NCBI GenBank assembly: GCA_963769255.1
Contig: CAVYKV010000003.1
Span: forward strand, 62,001-126,000
Reading direction: 5' to 3'
From: JAKACA01 sp963769255
GTDB taxonomy: Bacteria; Actinomycetota; Acidimicrobiia; Acidimicrobiales; Bog-793
Length of the DNA stretch: 64,000 bases
Notes under the pieces: model-generated
What the model saw: the letters and a program-made list of their open reading frames with translations, nothing else
The model's database searches: none
Told to the model about the DNA's origin: nothing
Shown here: piece after piece, positions 18,671-27,273 of the stretch
Layout: every line of letters begins with the position of its first letter
Numbering within the stretch: the first letter of the stretch is position 1
Position numbers and translations under genes: made by a program

Positions 18671-19138
18671 GACTGCCCCGCAGGAGAGCTGCCGACCCGA
18701 TCGCCGGGCGGCACGGCATCGACCGGCTGGTCGCCGACGTCCGGCACGGCCGCTTCGAGCGGTCCCTCTCCGGCCTCACGGCCGTGGGAGCTCTCGTCAC
18801 TGGAGCCGAGATCTGGATGGAGCACGACCGTGCGAGCTTCGGCAACCGGATGATGTGGGTGCCCGTCGCCCTCACGCCCGGCGCTGGCGGCGGCGGGCAC
18901 CGCCGGGGTCTTCTCACCGCGGGCCGCCAAGACGGCACTCCCTGTCGTGTCGGCCTTCGTGATGGTCAACAGCCTGCAGGGCCAGTACCTCCACCTGCGC
19001 GGGATCGCGCAACGACCGGGGGGCTGGAGCCTCGCCCGCTACAACGCCGAGATGGGGCCGCCCGTGTTCGCCCCGCTCTTGTTCGGCCTCGTGGGCGGCA
19101 TGGGCCTCGTCGCCTCCATCCTCCGCCGCGAACGATGA
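18667..19138 (+). CDS. Small integral membrane protein (one frameshift)
   Basis: A GTG at 18667 overlaps the preceding stop (GTGA). The product begins with charged residues, then a membrane-like segment (LTAVGALVTGAEIWM), then MMWVPVALTP. The frame breaks near 18879 (one extra G in CGCCCGGCGCTG). It continues with a second membrane-like segment and ends MGLVASILRRER, giving about 156 residues with three or four membrane segments. No family is recognised. It lies between the ThDP enzyme and the dehydrogenase small subunit with overlapping starts and stops, so it may anchor or pass electrons for that cluster. Confidence 0.6.
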
Positions 19139-19806
19139 GCAAGCCGATCACACCGGGAGCGGACGAGCCACGATTCCCTGGCTTCGACGTCCTCGCCCAA
19201 CAGCCCACCTGGGATTCCGTCACCACTGACGTCGTCGCGGGCCGGCTGGCCACCCCGGCCCCGTTGCGCTTCTTCACGCCCGAGGAGGAGCCGACGGCAC
19301 GGGCGCTCTTCGACCGCCTGCTCGGGCAGGATTCCGAACCCCGGGTACCCGTCGTCGAGATGATCGACCAGCGCCTTCTCGAACGCCGCGGTGACGGCTA
19401 CCGCTACGAGGACATGCCGGAGGACTGGGACGCCTTCCCGGCCTCCCTCGCCGGGCTGGATGCCGACGCCCGCGCCGCGACGGGCCGTCCCTTCCACGAC
19501 CTCGGGATCGACGAGCAGATGGGCATCCTCGACGACGTCCGCCGGCGTGACGGCGACTGGCACGGGATGCCGGCGGGGCGGGTCTTCTCGCTCTGGACAC
19601 GCTACGGCTGCGACGCCTTCTACTCGCACCCCTTCGCCTGGAACGAGATCGGCTTCGGCGGTCCCGCCTACCCGAGGGGGTACAAGAACATCGGCCTCGA
19701 CCGTCGGGAGCCCTGGGAAGTCGCCGGGCGGGACGCCGGCGACCCGGTGCCCTGGGCGGATCGGGCCGAGGCCGCCCGGGCAGCCCACGAGGCCCGTCTG
19801 GCGTGA
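19135..19806 (+). CDS. Gluconate 2-dehydrogenase subunit 3-like protein
   Basis: This 223-residue protein has the pattern of the small subunit that partners GMC flavoproteins: LRFFTPEEEPTARALFDRLL, then VPVVEMIDQRL, then TRYGCDAFYSHPFAWNEIGF and GGPAYPRGYKNIG. In this family the subunit is needed for assembly or export of the flavin subunit. ATG 19135 overlaps the preceding stop, and its own stop overlaps the GTG start of the GMC gene, so the four genes form one coupled operon. No Tat signal is visible at the N-terminus. Confidence 0.72.
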   Translation: MSKPITPGADEPRFPGFDVLAQQPTWDSVTTDVVAGRLATPAPLRFFTPEEEPTARALFDRLLGQDSEPRVPVVEMIDQRLLERRGDGYRYEDMPEDWDAFPASLAGLDADARAATGRPFHDLGIDEQMGILDDVRRRDGDWHGMPAGRVFSLWTRYGCDAFYSHPFAWNEIGFGGPAYPRGYKNIGLDRREPWEVAGRDAGDPVPWADRAEAARAAHEARLA

Positions 19807-21429
19807 ACTCCGTCCGCCGACGCAACGCCTCCGCCTGGCTCATCCCCAACAACGGCACTCGCACGAACACGTCGCTGCGGGCTGCCATGCGGCGCTACGA
19901 CCCCGCCGACGAGGTGGATCTCGTCGTCGTCGGGTGCGGGGCCGGTGGCAGCGTGCTGGCACAGCGCCTCGCTCGCCGGGGATGGAGCATCGTGGCCTTC
20001 GACGCCGGGCCGTTCTGGGATCCCGATGCCGACTGGGTGAGCGACGAGGCCGGATCCCACAAGCTCTACTGGAACGAGCCCCGTGTGATCGCGGGTCGCC
20101 ATCCCGTCCCCCTCGGCTCCAACAACTCCGGGACGGGGCGTCGGCGGCTCCATGGTGCACTTCGCCGGGTACGTCCCACGCTTTCACCCGTCGGATTTCC
20201 GCACCTACTCGAACGACGGGGTGGGAGCCGACTGGCCCATGTGCTACGACGAGCTGCGGCCCTACTACGAGCAGCTGGAGCAGGAGCTCCCGGTAGCGGG
20301 GCAGCGCTGGCCCTGGGGGGATCCGCACGGATACCCGCAGTCCCCCCACAACGTCTCGGGCAACGGGGCCGCTTTCTTGCGGAGCTGCCGGGCCCTGTGC
20401 GATCGAGGCACGCGTCGGGCCGGTGGCCATCGTGAACGGACGCTTCGGCAACCGGCCGCATTGCATCTACCGGGGTTTCTGCCTGCAAGGGTGCAAGGTG
20501 AACGCCAAGGCGTCGCCCCTCATCACCCACGTGCCGGACGCTCTCGCCCACGGCGTCGAGATCCGGCCGGACTCCATGGTCAGCCGTGTCCTCGTCGGCC
20601 ACGACGGGAAAGCCACCGGCGTGGAGTACTTCCACGAGGGCGTCGCCTACCGGCAACGGGCGAAGGTCGTCGCCGTCGCCGGCTACTCGATCGAGACCCC
20701 CGGCTCCTCCTCAACTCCGCCTGCGACCGCTTCCCCGACGGGCTCTGCAACGACGAGGACCTCGTCGGCCGTTACGTCATGGTGCAGGGTGCCCCCCAGA
20801 CGGCCGGCCGTTACGAGGAGGAGATCCGCCAGCACAAGGGACCCCCGCCGGAAGCCTCCAGCGAGCAGTTCTACGAGACCGACCCCGCCAAGCCCTACCG
20901 GCGGGGTTTTGCCCTGCAGTGCGTCTCGCCGTTGCCCATCGTCTTCGCCGAGCACATCGCCGCCCAGGGGCACTGGGGCGGCGTGCTCCGCGAGTACATG
21001 CGCGACTACGTGCACTGGGCGACCTTCGGAAGCCTCTGCGAGCTGCTGCCCCTCGCCGAGAACCGGGTGACCCTGGCCGGAGAGGCCGACCGGCATGGCC
21101 TGCCGGTTGCTCGCTTCGCCTACTCGAAGTGTGAGAACGACGAGGCGCTCATCAAGGCCGCCACCGAGACGATGACCGCAATGCACCATGCGGCCGGGGC
21201 AAGCGAAGCCATCACGATCGAGCGCTACGCGCACCTCGTCGGGGGTTGCCGGATGGGTTCCGACCGGCGGAGCGGAGTCGTCGACGGGAACCTTCGTTCC
21301 TTCGACGTCCCGAACCTCTTCGTCACCGACGGGAGCGTCCTTCCCACCCAGGGCAGTGCGAACCCGGCGCTCACGATCATGGCCCTCGCCGCCCGGGCGG
21401 CCGACTACCTCTCGTCTGCCCGGCGCTGA
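19803..21429 (+). pseudogene. GMC-family FAD-dependent oxidoreductase (three frameshifts)
   Basis: The restored product is about 541 residues. The FAD-binding motif VVVGCGAGGSVLAQRL is near residue 42. The GMC signature region NNSGTGVGGSMVHFAG spans the first break, and the C-terminal GMC motif is SVLPTQGSANPALTIMAL. A substrate such as a sugar, polyol or aldehyde is expected. Breaks are near 20137 (extra G in ACGGGGCG), 20394 (extra base in CCTGTGCGATC) and 20700 (one missing C in GAGACCCCCGG). The long open segments between breaks favour sequencing error or very recent inactivation. Confidence 0.78.
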
Positions 21430-21437
21430 AGGCGCCG
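21421..21437. terminator. Short hairpin at the end of the GMC gene
   Basis: CGGCGC (21421-21426) pairs with GCGCCG (21432-21437) around a small loop containing the GMC stop codon. It lies between convergent genes and could serve both strands. No clear U-tract follows. Confidence 0.3.
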
Positions 21438-21439
21438 GG

Positions 21440-21514
21440 TCACGCCCGCCGCAGGAAGAAGAGGATGAGCAGCACGATGAGGATGAAGACGACGGTTCCG
21501 ATTCCGATGTACAC
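21440..21514 (-). CDS. 24-residue single-pass membrane peptide
   Basis: A GTG at 21514-21512 preceded by GGAGG (9-base spacing) opens a 25-codon frame ending at TGA 21440. The peptide is almost wholly one hydrophobic helix (GIGTVVFILIVLLILFF) closed by LRRA, the charge arrangement of a membrane anchor with a cytoplasmic C-terminus. Small single-helix proteins of this kind are known in many bacteria, but no family is recognised. It is convergent with the GMC gene. It was identified by inspection of the intergenic sequence. Confidence 0.5.
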   Translation of the reverse strand: MYIGIGTVVFILIVLLILFFLRRA

Positions 21515-21647
21515 GGGACTCGACCTCCAGGCCGGTACGGAGCACGGGCGGCAACACGAGCTGTGTGCCCGGCCCGTTACTCGGCTGACAGTGTTTCTGT
21601 CAATACCCTCCGTACCGCCCGTCGAAACCCCCGGCCGGCAAGGCCTC

Positions 21648-21968
21648 TCAGCGCTTGACGGCTCGCACCGCCGTACCGTAGGCGCACAGCTCCGTCCAGA
21701 CGTCGCCCATCTCCGAGGTGTCGAAACGCATGGCGACGACGGCGTTCGCCCCCCGCTCGGCCGCCCGCTCCGCCATGCGCTGGACGACCTCGTCCCGCGA
21801 GGTCTCGAGGTTCTTCGTCATGCCCTTGAGCTCGCCGCCGAGCAGTGACTTGAGACCGGCCCCCATCTGCGAGAAGGCGTTGCGGGAGCGCACCGTGAGG
21901 CCGAAGACCTCGCCGAGCACCTCTTGGATCTCGTAGCCCGGCAGGTCGTTCATGGTCGAGATGATCAT
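21648..21968 (-). CDS. YbjQ/UPF0145-family protein
   Basis: This 106-residue protein has the family's full length and pattern: an N-terminal LPGYEIQEVLGEVFGLTVRS, then ERGANAVVAMRFDTSEMGD, and the end YGTAVRAVK. It forms oligomeric beta barrels in known structures; the cellular role is unknown. ATG 21968 gives the conventional start (MIISTMNDLPG). It is divergent from the phosphatase gene with only 51 bp between the starts. Confidence 0.85.
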   Translation of the reverse strand: MIISTMNDLPGYEIQEVLGEVFGLTVRSRNAFSQMGAGLKSLLGGELKGMTKNLETSRDEVVQRMAERAAERGANAVVAMRFDTSEMGDVWTELCAYGTAVRAVKR

Positions 21969-22019
21969 GCTCGGCACCCTACTTCGCACGGAAACGGCAG
22001 GGCTCCTAGTGTCCTCGCC

Positions 22020-22697
22020 ATGGACGATGCGACGTCGGCACCGGCGGGCGGCTACCGCCAGGTGCGGTTCTCCGCCCCTCCCGGGGCCACCGAGATCGTG
22101 CTCGTACGACACGGCGAGACCATCGCCTCCGAACCGGGCGATCCTTTCGAGCTCCTGGAGGGCCAGGGCGACCCGCCCCTCTCTCCCGAAGGCGAGGAGC
22201 AAGCGCGGCGAGTGGCCGGGCGCCTCGCCGGCTCGAGGATCGATGCCATCTACGTCACGACGCTCCGCCGCACGCTCGAGACGGCGGCGCCCCTCGTGGC
22301 GCGCACGGGCCTCCAACCGGTCGTCGAGGGGGATCTGCGGGAGGTCGCCCTCGGCGAGTGGGAGGGCGGCGTCTACCGGGAGAAGGTCGTGAACCGGGAT
22401 CCCGTGGCCCTCGAGATGCTGAGCCGCGAGCGGTGGGACGTGGTACCCGGTGCCGAGTCGAACGAGTCCCTCGCCGCCCGGCTGCGCCGGGGCATCGCGG
22501 CCATCGCCGCCGCCCACCCGGACGGCCGCGTCGTCGCCTTCTCGCACGGCGGGGCGATCGGCATGATCCTTTCGCTGGCGACAGGCGCCCGGCCCTTCGC
22601 CTTCGTCGCCGTCGACAACGGCGCCATCTCGACGATCGTCGTCTCGGGCGACCGTTGGGTCCTTCGCGGCTACAACGACGTCGGCCACCTGGACTGA
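22020..22697 (+). CDS. Histidine phosphatase (phosphoglycerate mutase-like) family protein
   Basis: This 225-residue protein has the RHG catalytic motif (VLVRHGETIA), the second arginine in TTLRRTLETAAPL, the acid in LREVALGEWEGG, and the second histidine in VVAFSHGGAIGM. All core residues are present, so phosphatase activity is likely. A metabolic phosphoglycerate mutase is unlikely because the family-specific loops differ. The substrate is unknown. Confidence 0.85.
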   Translation: MDDATSAPAGGYRQVRFSAPPGATEIVLVRHGETIASEPGDPFELLEGQGDPPLSPEGEEQARRVAGRLAGSRIDAIYVTTLRRTLETAAPLVARTGLQPVVEGDLREVALGEWEGGVYREKVVNRDPVALEMLSRERWDVVPGAESNESLAARLRRGIAAIAAAHPDGRVVAFSHGGAIGMILSLATGARPFAFVAVDNGAISTIVVSGDRWVLRGYNDVGHLD

Positions 22698-22723
22698 GCG
22701 TCCCGGCCGACTCTGTGCAGCTA

Positions 22724-22770
22724 CCGGCCGGGGGGCCGGGGGGCCGGGGGGCCGGGGGGGGGCCGGGGGG
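22724..22770. repeat. G-rich tandem repeat (CCGGGGGG units)
   Basis: Five or six near-perfect copies of CCGGGGGG, one with nine Gs, fill the gap between the phosphatase stop and the exonuclease start. Runs of six or more Gs separated by CC can fold into a G-quadruplex on the plus strand. The tract lies about 40-85 bp upstream of the exonuclease ATG. Copy number could vary between isolates or be misassembled. Confidence 0.8.
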
Positions 22771-22809
22771 ATCCGCCCTCGTGACACACCCCGCGCGTAC
22801 CCTCACGAC

Positions 22810-23598
22810 ATGGCCTGGTGCGACGGTCCGCTTCTCGGTTTCGACCTCGAGACGACGGGAGTGGACACGAGCGCCGATGTGCCCGTTCAAGTTGCCCTCG
22901 TGTGGACGGCGGGCGGGCGCCACATCCGCGACGACAGCTGGCTCGTCGATCCGGGCCGGGAGATCCCGGAGGCGGCGATGGCCATCCACGGCATCTCCTC
23001 GGAGCTGGCCCGCCGCGAGGGCCGCTCCCTCCGTGAGACGGCCTCCCGCATCCACGCGGCAGTGCGGCGCGCCGCCGCCGAGGCCATCCCCGTCGTCGCC
23101 ATGAACGCCAGCTTCGACGTCACGATCGCCGAAGGCCTCTTCGCCGCCTTCGGGCTGCCGCCGCTCGCCTGGCACGCCGTCATCGACCCCCTCGTGATGG
23201 ACCGCTACGTCGACCGCGACCGCGCCGGCAAGCGGCGGCTCGACGCCCTCTGCGAGCACTACGACGTGCCGCTGCAGCGCCCCCACGACGCCCGCTCGGA
23301 CGCCGCCGCCGCCGTCGGTCTCGCCCGCCGCATCGGCGCACGCTACGAGGAGTGCGGGGCCCTGGAACCGGAGGAGCTCACGCTCGCCGAGGCGGGCTGG
23401 TACGGCCGCTGGGCGTCCGAGCACGACGCCTCCTGCCGGGAGCAGGGCCTGCCCGGCCTGCAGCCGTCGGAGTTCTTCTGGCCGTGCCGGCGGCCGCCCC
23501 TCTTGGCCGTCACCGCCCGCGAGCCGGAGATCGAGCTGGCGCGGCGCCGCCATCCCGCCTTCACCTCGCGATCCTTCACGACTCGCATCGTCGCCTGA
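22810..23598 (+). CDS. DnaQ-like DEDDh 3'-5' exonuclease
   Basis: This 262-residue protein has the DEDDh acidic residues. ExoI is LGFDLETTGVD near residue 10, ExoII is VVAMNASFDVTIAEG, and ExoIII is HDARSDAAAAVGLARR. The trimmed-end motif AMAIHGISSE is also present. About 80 residues follow the nuclease domain with a Trp-rich segment (AGWYGRWASEHDASCREQGL) of a type found after such domains in actinobacteria. It may act in repair, RNA trimming or proofreading. It is not within a polymerase operon. Confidence 0.85.
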   Translation: MAWCDGPLLGFDLETTGVDTSADVPVQVALVWTAGGRHIRDDSWLVDPGREIPEAAMAIHGISSELARREGRSLRETASRIHAAVRRAAAEAIPVVAMNASFDVTIAEGLFAAFGLPPLAWHAVIDPLVMDRYVDRDRAGKRRLDALCEHYDVPLQRPHDARSDAAAAVGLARRIGARYEECGALEPEELTLAEAGWYGRWASEHDASCREQGLPGLQPSEFFWPCRRPPLLAVTAREPEIELARRRHPAFTSRSFTTRIVA

Positions 23599-23628
23599 GC
23601 GCCCCGGAGGGCCGGGCGGGCCGGGCGG

Positions 23629-25005
23629 TCAGTCCCCGAGCGAGTCGAGTACCAGGTCGACGTCGGCCTCCGAGGACCGTGGGTTGACGATAGCCAGCCG
23701 GAGGACGATCTCATCGAGGTGCCTCGTCGGCACGACGAAGGCCTCACCCGAGTCGAGCAGGCGCTTCGACCAGGCGAAGTAGTCCGGTGCCTCCCACCCC
23801 AGGCGTCGGAAGGCGAGGACCGAGAGCATGGGCTCGGCGACGAGCTCGAGGAGGGGATTCAGGCGGACCTCCGCGACGGCGTAACGTGCCACCTCGAGCG
23901 TTCGTTCGATCGCCTCCGAGTACGCCGCTGTTCCGAAGCAGGCCAGACTGAACCAGAAGGGCAGCCCCCGCGCCCGACGCGTCAGGTGCAGGGCGTAGTC
24001 GGAGGGACTCCACTCGTTCCCGGTCCGCAACGGCTCGAGGTAGCCGGCGTGCTGGAGATGGGCGGCTTTCGCCTTCTCGGGATCGCGGTAGACGAGGGCG
24101 GCGCAGTCGAAGGGGGCGAAGAGCCACTTGTGCGGGTCGACGACGAACGAGTCGGCCGCCTCGATGCCGGCGTAGAGGTGGCGCACGCTGGGAGCGGCCA
24201 TGCCGGCAGCGCCGTAGGCGCCGTCGACGTGCAGCCAGAGCCCCTCCCGTCCGGCGACCTCGGCGATGCTCGCCAGCTCGTCGACGATGCCGAGATTGGT
24301 CGTCCCCGCCGTCGCCACGACGGCGAAGGGCCGCCGGTCGTCACCTGATCGTCGCTCGACAGCGAGCGTGTGCTCGAGCGCCGCACCCGTGAGGCGGCCG
24401 TGGGCGTCGGGCTCGACCGCCAGGAGATCGACGTCCATGGCCGAGGCCGTGCTCGTGATGGACGAGTGCGCCTCCACGCTCGCCGCGAACGCCCAGCGGC
24501 GGGTCTGCGGCTCCCCGGCGGCCGCCAGGGCGAGGCGGGCGGCGTGGCGGGCGGCGATGAGTGCGGAGACGTTCCCGAGCGTCCCGCCCTGCACGAAGAC
24601 TCCTCCAGCCTCCGGCGGGAACCCGGCGAGATCGGCCAGCCAGCGCAGCGCCTGGTTCTCGGCGTAGACGGCGCCGGCCCCCTCGAGCCAACTGCCGCCG
24701 TACAGCGACGAGGCGCTCACGACGAGATCGAAGAGCGTGCTCGCCGGCGTGGGGGCGCACGGGATGAACGAGAAGTAGCGAGGGTGGTCGGTCGAGATGC
24801 AGGCCGGCGCCAATACCTCGGCGAAGAGGCGAAGCGCCTCCGGTCCGCCGATTCCCTCCGGTGTCACCGTCTGACCGACCTCAGCCTTCAGCTCCGCGAA
24901 GCTGCGCGGCCCGTCGAGCGGCACCGGGTCGAGGTGGATGCGGCTCGTGGCGTAGCCGATGACATCGGTGGCGAGAGCCTTCGTGGCGTCAGTCCATTCG
25001 TGCAC
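23629..25005 (-). CDS. PLP-dependent aromatic-L-amino-acid-type decarboxylase
   Basis: This 458-residue fold-type I group II decarboxylase has the PLP lysine in VDPHKWLFAPFDC, the cofactor-binding LWLHVDGAYG, and the glycine-rich GGVFVQGGTLGNVS. The sequence is nearest to tryptophan/DOPA decarboxylase-like bacterial enzymes. The substrate is uncertain; tryptophan, tyrosine or another amino acid is possible. It is divergent from the aminotransferase gene (20 bp between starts), which could act on the same amino-acid pool. Confidence 0.85.
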   Translation of the reverse strand: MHEWTDATKALATDVIGYATSRIHLDPVPLDGPRSFAELKAEVGQTVTPEGIGGPEALRLFAEVLAPACISTDHPRYFSFIPCAPTPASTLFDLVVSASSLYGGSWLEGAGAVYAENQALRWLADLAGFPPEAGGVFVQGGTLGNVSALIAARHAARLALAAAGEPQTRRWAFAASVEAHSSITSTASAMDVDLLAVEPDAHGRLTGAALEHTLAVERRSGDDRRPFAVVATAGTTNLGIVDELASIAEVAGREGLWLHVDGAYGAAGMAAPSVRHLYAGIEAADSFVVDPHKWLFAPFDCAALVYRDPEKAKAAHLQHAGYLEPLRTGNEWSPSDYALHLTRRARGLPFWFSLACFGTAAYSEAIERTLEVARYAVAEVRLNPLLELVAEPMLSVLAFRRLGWEAPDYFAWSKRLLDSGEAFVVPTRHLDEIVLRLAIVNPRSSEADVDLVLDSLGD

Positions 25006-25024
25006 CGCCCTATCGTGCCTGCTC

Positions 25025-26242
25025 GTGAACGAATCAGCAGCGACACCCCCGCCCGCCCCGCCCGCGGCGTCGACGGCGAGGACCCGTCCGGGCCGTCTGG
25101 CCTCCTACGGGACGACCGTCTTCGCCGAGATGACCGCGCTGGCGGCGGTGCACGGGGCGATCAACCTCGGGCAGGGTTTCCCCGACACCGACGGTCCCGA
25201 CGTCCTTCTCGAAGCTGCCGTCGAGGCCATTCGGGGAGGCGCCAACCAGTACCCGCCAGGACGCGGTGTCCCCGAGCTGCTGCGGGCGATCGCCGACCAC
25301 GAGGAGCGCTGGTGGTCGCAGCGCTACGACCCCGCCTCCGAGATCCTCGTGACGGCGGGCGCCACGGAGGCCATCGCCGCCGCCGTCCTCGGGCTCTGCC
25401 AGCCGGGCGACGAGGTCCTCACCTTCGAGCCGTACTACGACTCCTACGCCGCCACCATCGAGCTGGCCGGCGCCCGGCGCCGGGTCGTGAAGCTGCGCCG
25501 GCCGGGCTGGGCCTTCGACCCGGACGAGCTCGCCGCCGCCGTCACGCCCTCGACGAAGGTCGTCCTCCTCAACTCGCCCCACAACCCGACGGGCAAGGTC
25601 TTCTCCGCCGCCGAGCTCGAGCTCATCGCCCGCCTCTGCATCGAGCACGACCTCGTCGCCGTCACCGACGAGGTCTACGAGCACCTCGTCTTCGACGGCG
25701 TGCACGTCCCGCTCGCCAGCCTGCCGGGCATGCGCGAGCGGACCCTGAAGATCTCGAGCGCCGGCAAGACGTTCTCCGCCACCGGCTGGAAGATCGGTTG
25801 GCTGCTCGGGCCGGCGGGCCTCGTGGAGGCGGCCCGCTCCGTCAAGCAGTTCCTCACCTACGCCAGCGGCACGCCCTTCCAGTTCGCCGTCGCCCGCGCC
25901 CTCGCCCTCGACGACGCCTACTTCGCCGCCAGCGCCGGAGACCTCGCCGAGCGGCGGGACCGCTTCTGCGACGGCGTCCGGCAGCTCGGCTGGGAGCTCG
26001 AGAAGCCGCAGGCGACCTACTTCGCCGTCGTCGACATCGGCCAATTCGGCGAGCACGACGGCTGGTCGTTCTGCCACGACCTCGTGGCCGATCCCGGCGT
26101 CGCCGCCATCCCGACGGAGGTCTTCTACGACGACCGAGAGGCGGGGCGGCCGCTCGTCCGCTTCGCCTTCTGCAAGCAGCTCGGCGTGCTCGACGAAGCC
26201 GTGCGTCGCCTCGGCGGCGTTCGTCTCACGACGGCCGGCTGA
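25025..26242 (+). CDS. Class I/II PLP-dependent aminotransferase
   Basis: This 405-residue aminotransferase has the cofactor lysine in ISSAGKTFSATGWKIGW, the conserved NSPHNPTGKV, and VTDEVYEHLVF. INLGQGFPD near residue 50 is typical of the kynurenine-oxoglutarate/methionine and N-succinyl-diaminopimelate aminotransferase group. GTG 25025 is preferred because the longer frame from 24959 overlaps the divergent decarboxylase start. Its 3' end overlaps the pterin dehydratase gene by 17 bp. Confidence 0.87.
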   Translation: MNESAATPPPAPPAASTARTRPGRLASYGTTVFAEMTALAAVHGAINLGQGFPDTDGPDVLLEAAVEAIRGGANQYPPGRGVPELLRAIADHEERWWSQRYDPASEILVTAGATEAIAAAVLGLCQPGDEVLTFEPYYDSYAATIELAGARRRVVKLRRPGWAFDPDELAAAVTPSTKVVLLNSPHNPTGKVFSAAELELIARLCIEHDLVAVTDEVYEHLVFDGVHVPLASLPGMRERTLKISSAGKTFSATGWKIGWLLGPAGLVEAARSVKQFLTYASGTPFQFAVARALALDDAYFAASAGDLAERRDRFCDGVRQLGWELEKPQATYFAVVDIGQFGEHDGWSFCHDLVADPGVAAIPTEVFYDDREAGRPLVRFAFCKQLGVLDEAVRRLGGVRLTTAG

Positions 26243-26531
26243 AGGCGGCGGCCGCCTCGTCCATGAAGCCCGCGAGGTCGAGGTCACGCTCCGTCACGCC
26301 CCCGACGTCGTGGCTGCTGAGGCGGACGTCCACGCGGGAGTAGACGTTCGTCCACTCGGGATGGTGGTTCATCCGCTCGGCCTTCAGCGCCGCCGAGGTC
26401 ATGAAGCCGAAGGCCAGCTGGAAGCTCGGGAAGGAGAAGGACTTCGTGATGGCGCCTTCGCCCACCTCCACCGCCCAGCCGTCGAGGCCGGCCACGGCCG
26501 AGGCGAGCTCGGCCCCGCTCAGCGTCGCCAC
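26226..26531 (-). CDS. Pterin-4a-carbinolamine dehydratase
   Basis: This 101-residue protein has the complete PCD motif [E/K]xxxHHPxxxxxYxxV (ERMNHHPEWTNVYSRVDV followed by LSSHDVGG). The enzyme dehydrates 4a-hydroxytetrahydropterin made by aromatic amino-acid hydroxylases. No hydroxylase gene is in the window, and many bacterial homologues have other or unknown roles. It is 20 bp downstream of an unidentified gene on the same strand. Confidence 0.88.
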   Translation of the reverse strand: MATLSGAELASAVAGLDGWAVEVGEGAITKSFSFPSFQLAFGFMTSAALKAERMNHHPEWTNVYSRVDVRLSSHDVGGVTERDLDLAGFMDEAAAAFSRPS

Positions 26532-26551
26532 ACCGCTGCCGTACCCGCCGC

Positions 26552-26953
26552 TCAGGAGGAGGCGACGAGGCGGTTGATGACGTCCGCCGTCACGTCCTTG
26601 CGCGTCTTGCCGAGGGCGCCCGCCGCCCGCCCGAGCAGGCCGTCGAGGTAGACCGTCGTGCTCACGAAGGCGGTGCGGTCGTCGCTCGTGCGAAGCGGGA
26701 CCGGTTCGGTCGCCCGATCGAGCCCCGCTTCCTGCAGGAGGGCGGCGCGCAAGAGGAGCACCCCGGCCCAGGCCTCCTCGATGCCGACGGAGGCCCGGCG
26801 CATCCAGGCGCTCAGCCCGAAGCTGAGCGTGAGAGCGCCGTGGGCGAGATCCTCCGGTCGGAAGTCGGCGACGCCGTGGGCGAGGGCGGTCGCGAACTGC
26901 ACCGAGCGCCCCTTGTCCCGTGTGGCCACCGGGGCCAGGTCAGTCCGATTCAT
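26552..26953 (-). CDS. Unidentified helical protein
   Basis: This 133-residue protein starts at ATG 26953 (MNRTDLAPVATRDKG), although the ribosome site is weak and the frame is open 83 codons further upstream. The centre is Ala/Leu-rich helix (SFGLSAWMRRASVGIEEAW, then GVLLLRAALLQEAGL). The end, LGKTRKDVTADVINRLVASS, is a charged helix. No family is recognised. It is divergent from ku across a 320-bp gap and directly upstream of the pterin dehydratase gene. Confidence 0.5.
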   Translation of the reverse strand: MNRTDLAPVATRDKGRSVQFATALAHGVADFRPEDLAHGALTLSFGLSAWMRRASVGIEEAWAGVLLLRAALLQEAGLDRATEPVPLRTSDDRTAFVSTTVYLDGLLGRAAGALGKTRKDVTADVINRLVASS

Positions 26954-27273
26954 GGTGCACCTACGGACAAGTCTGCCGACCGGGTGTGTCATGGTGGTGG
27001 ATGGTCCCTGGTGGGTCGCTGGTGGTGGGGGGTTTCGGGCCGGGGGGAGGTGGGTATGAGAGGCCTCGAGCCCGGGCGTCTCGTCACCAGCGTCACCTCT
27101 GCCCAAGCCGACCGGAGCCGACCGCACCGCCCGACTTTGGCCCCCTTGTCCGGGCGGTGCGGGCGGCCACCGGCGCCCCCTGGGTGCCCCTGTCCTGGTC
27201 ACACCGGAGGAAACCTGGTCAAGAGGGGTCCATCCATGCTTGAATTTCGGCCGGACGACGAGGGGAGGAACCC
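26954..27273. other. Intergenic region between divergent genes, upstream of ku
   Basis: No gene is supported here. A G/T-rich stretch (about 26991-27055) is built of repeated GGTGG-like words. The 3' part carries GGGGAGGAACCC, a good ribosome site directly before the ku ATG. No convincing -35/-10 pair, tRNA or hairpin was found. Confidence 0.5.
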
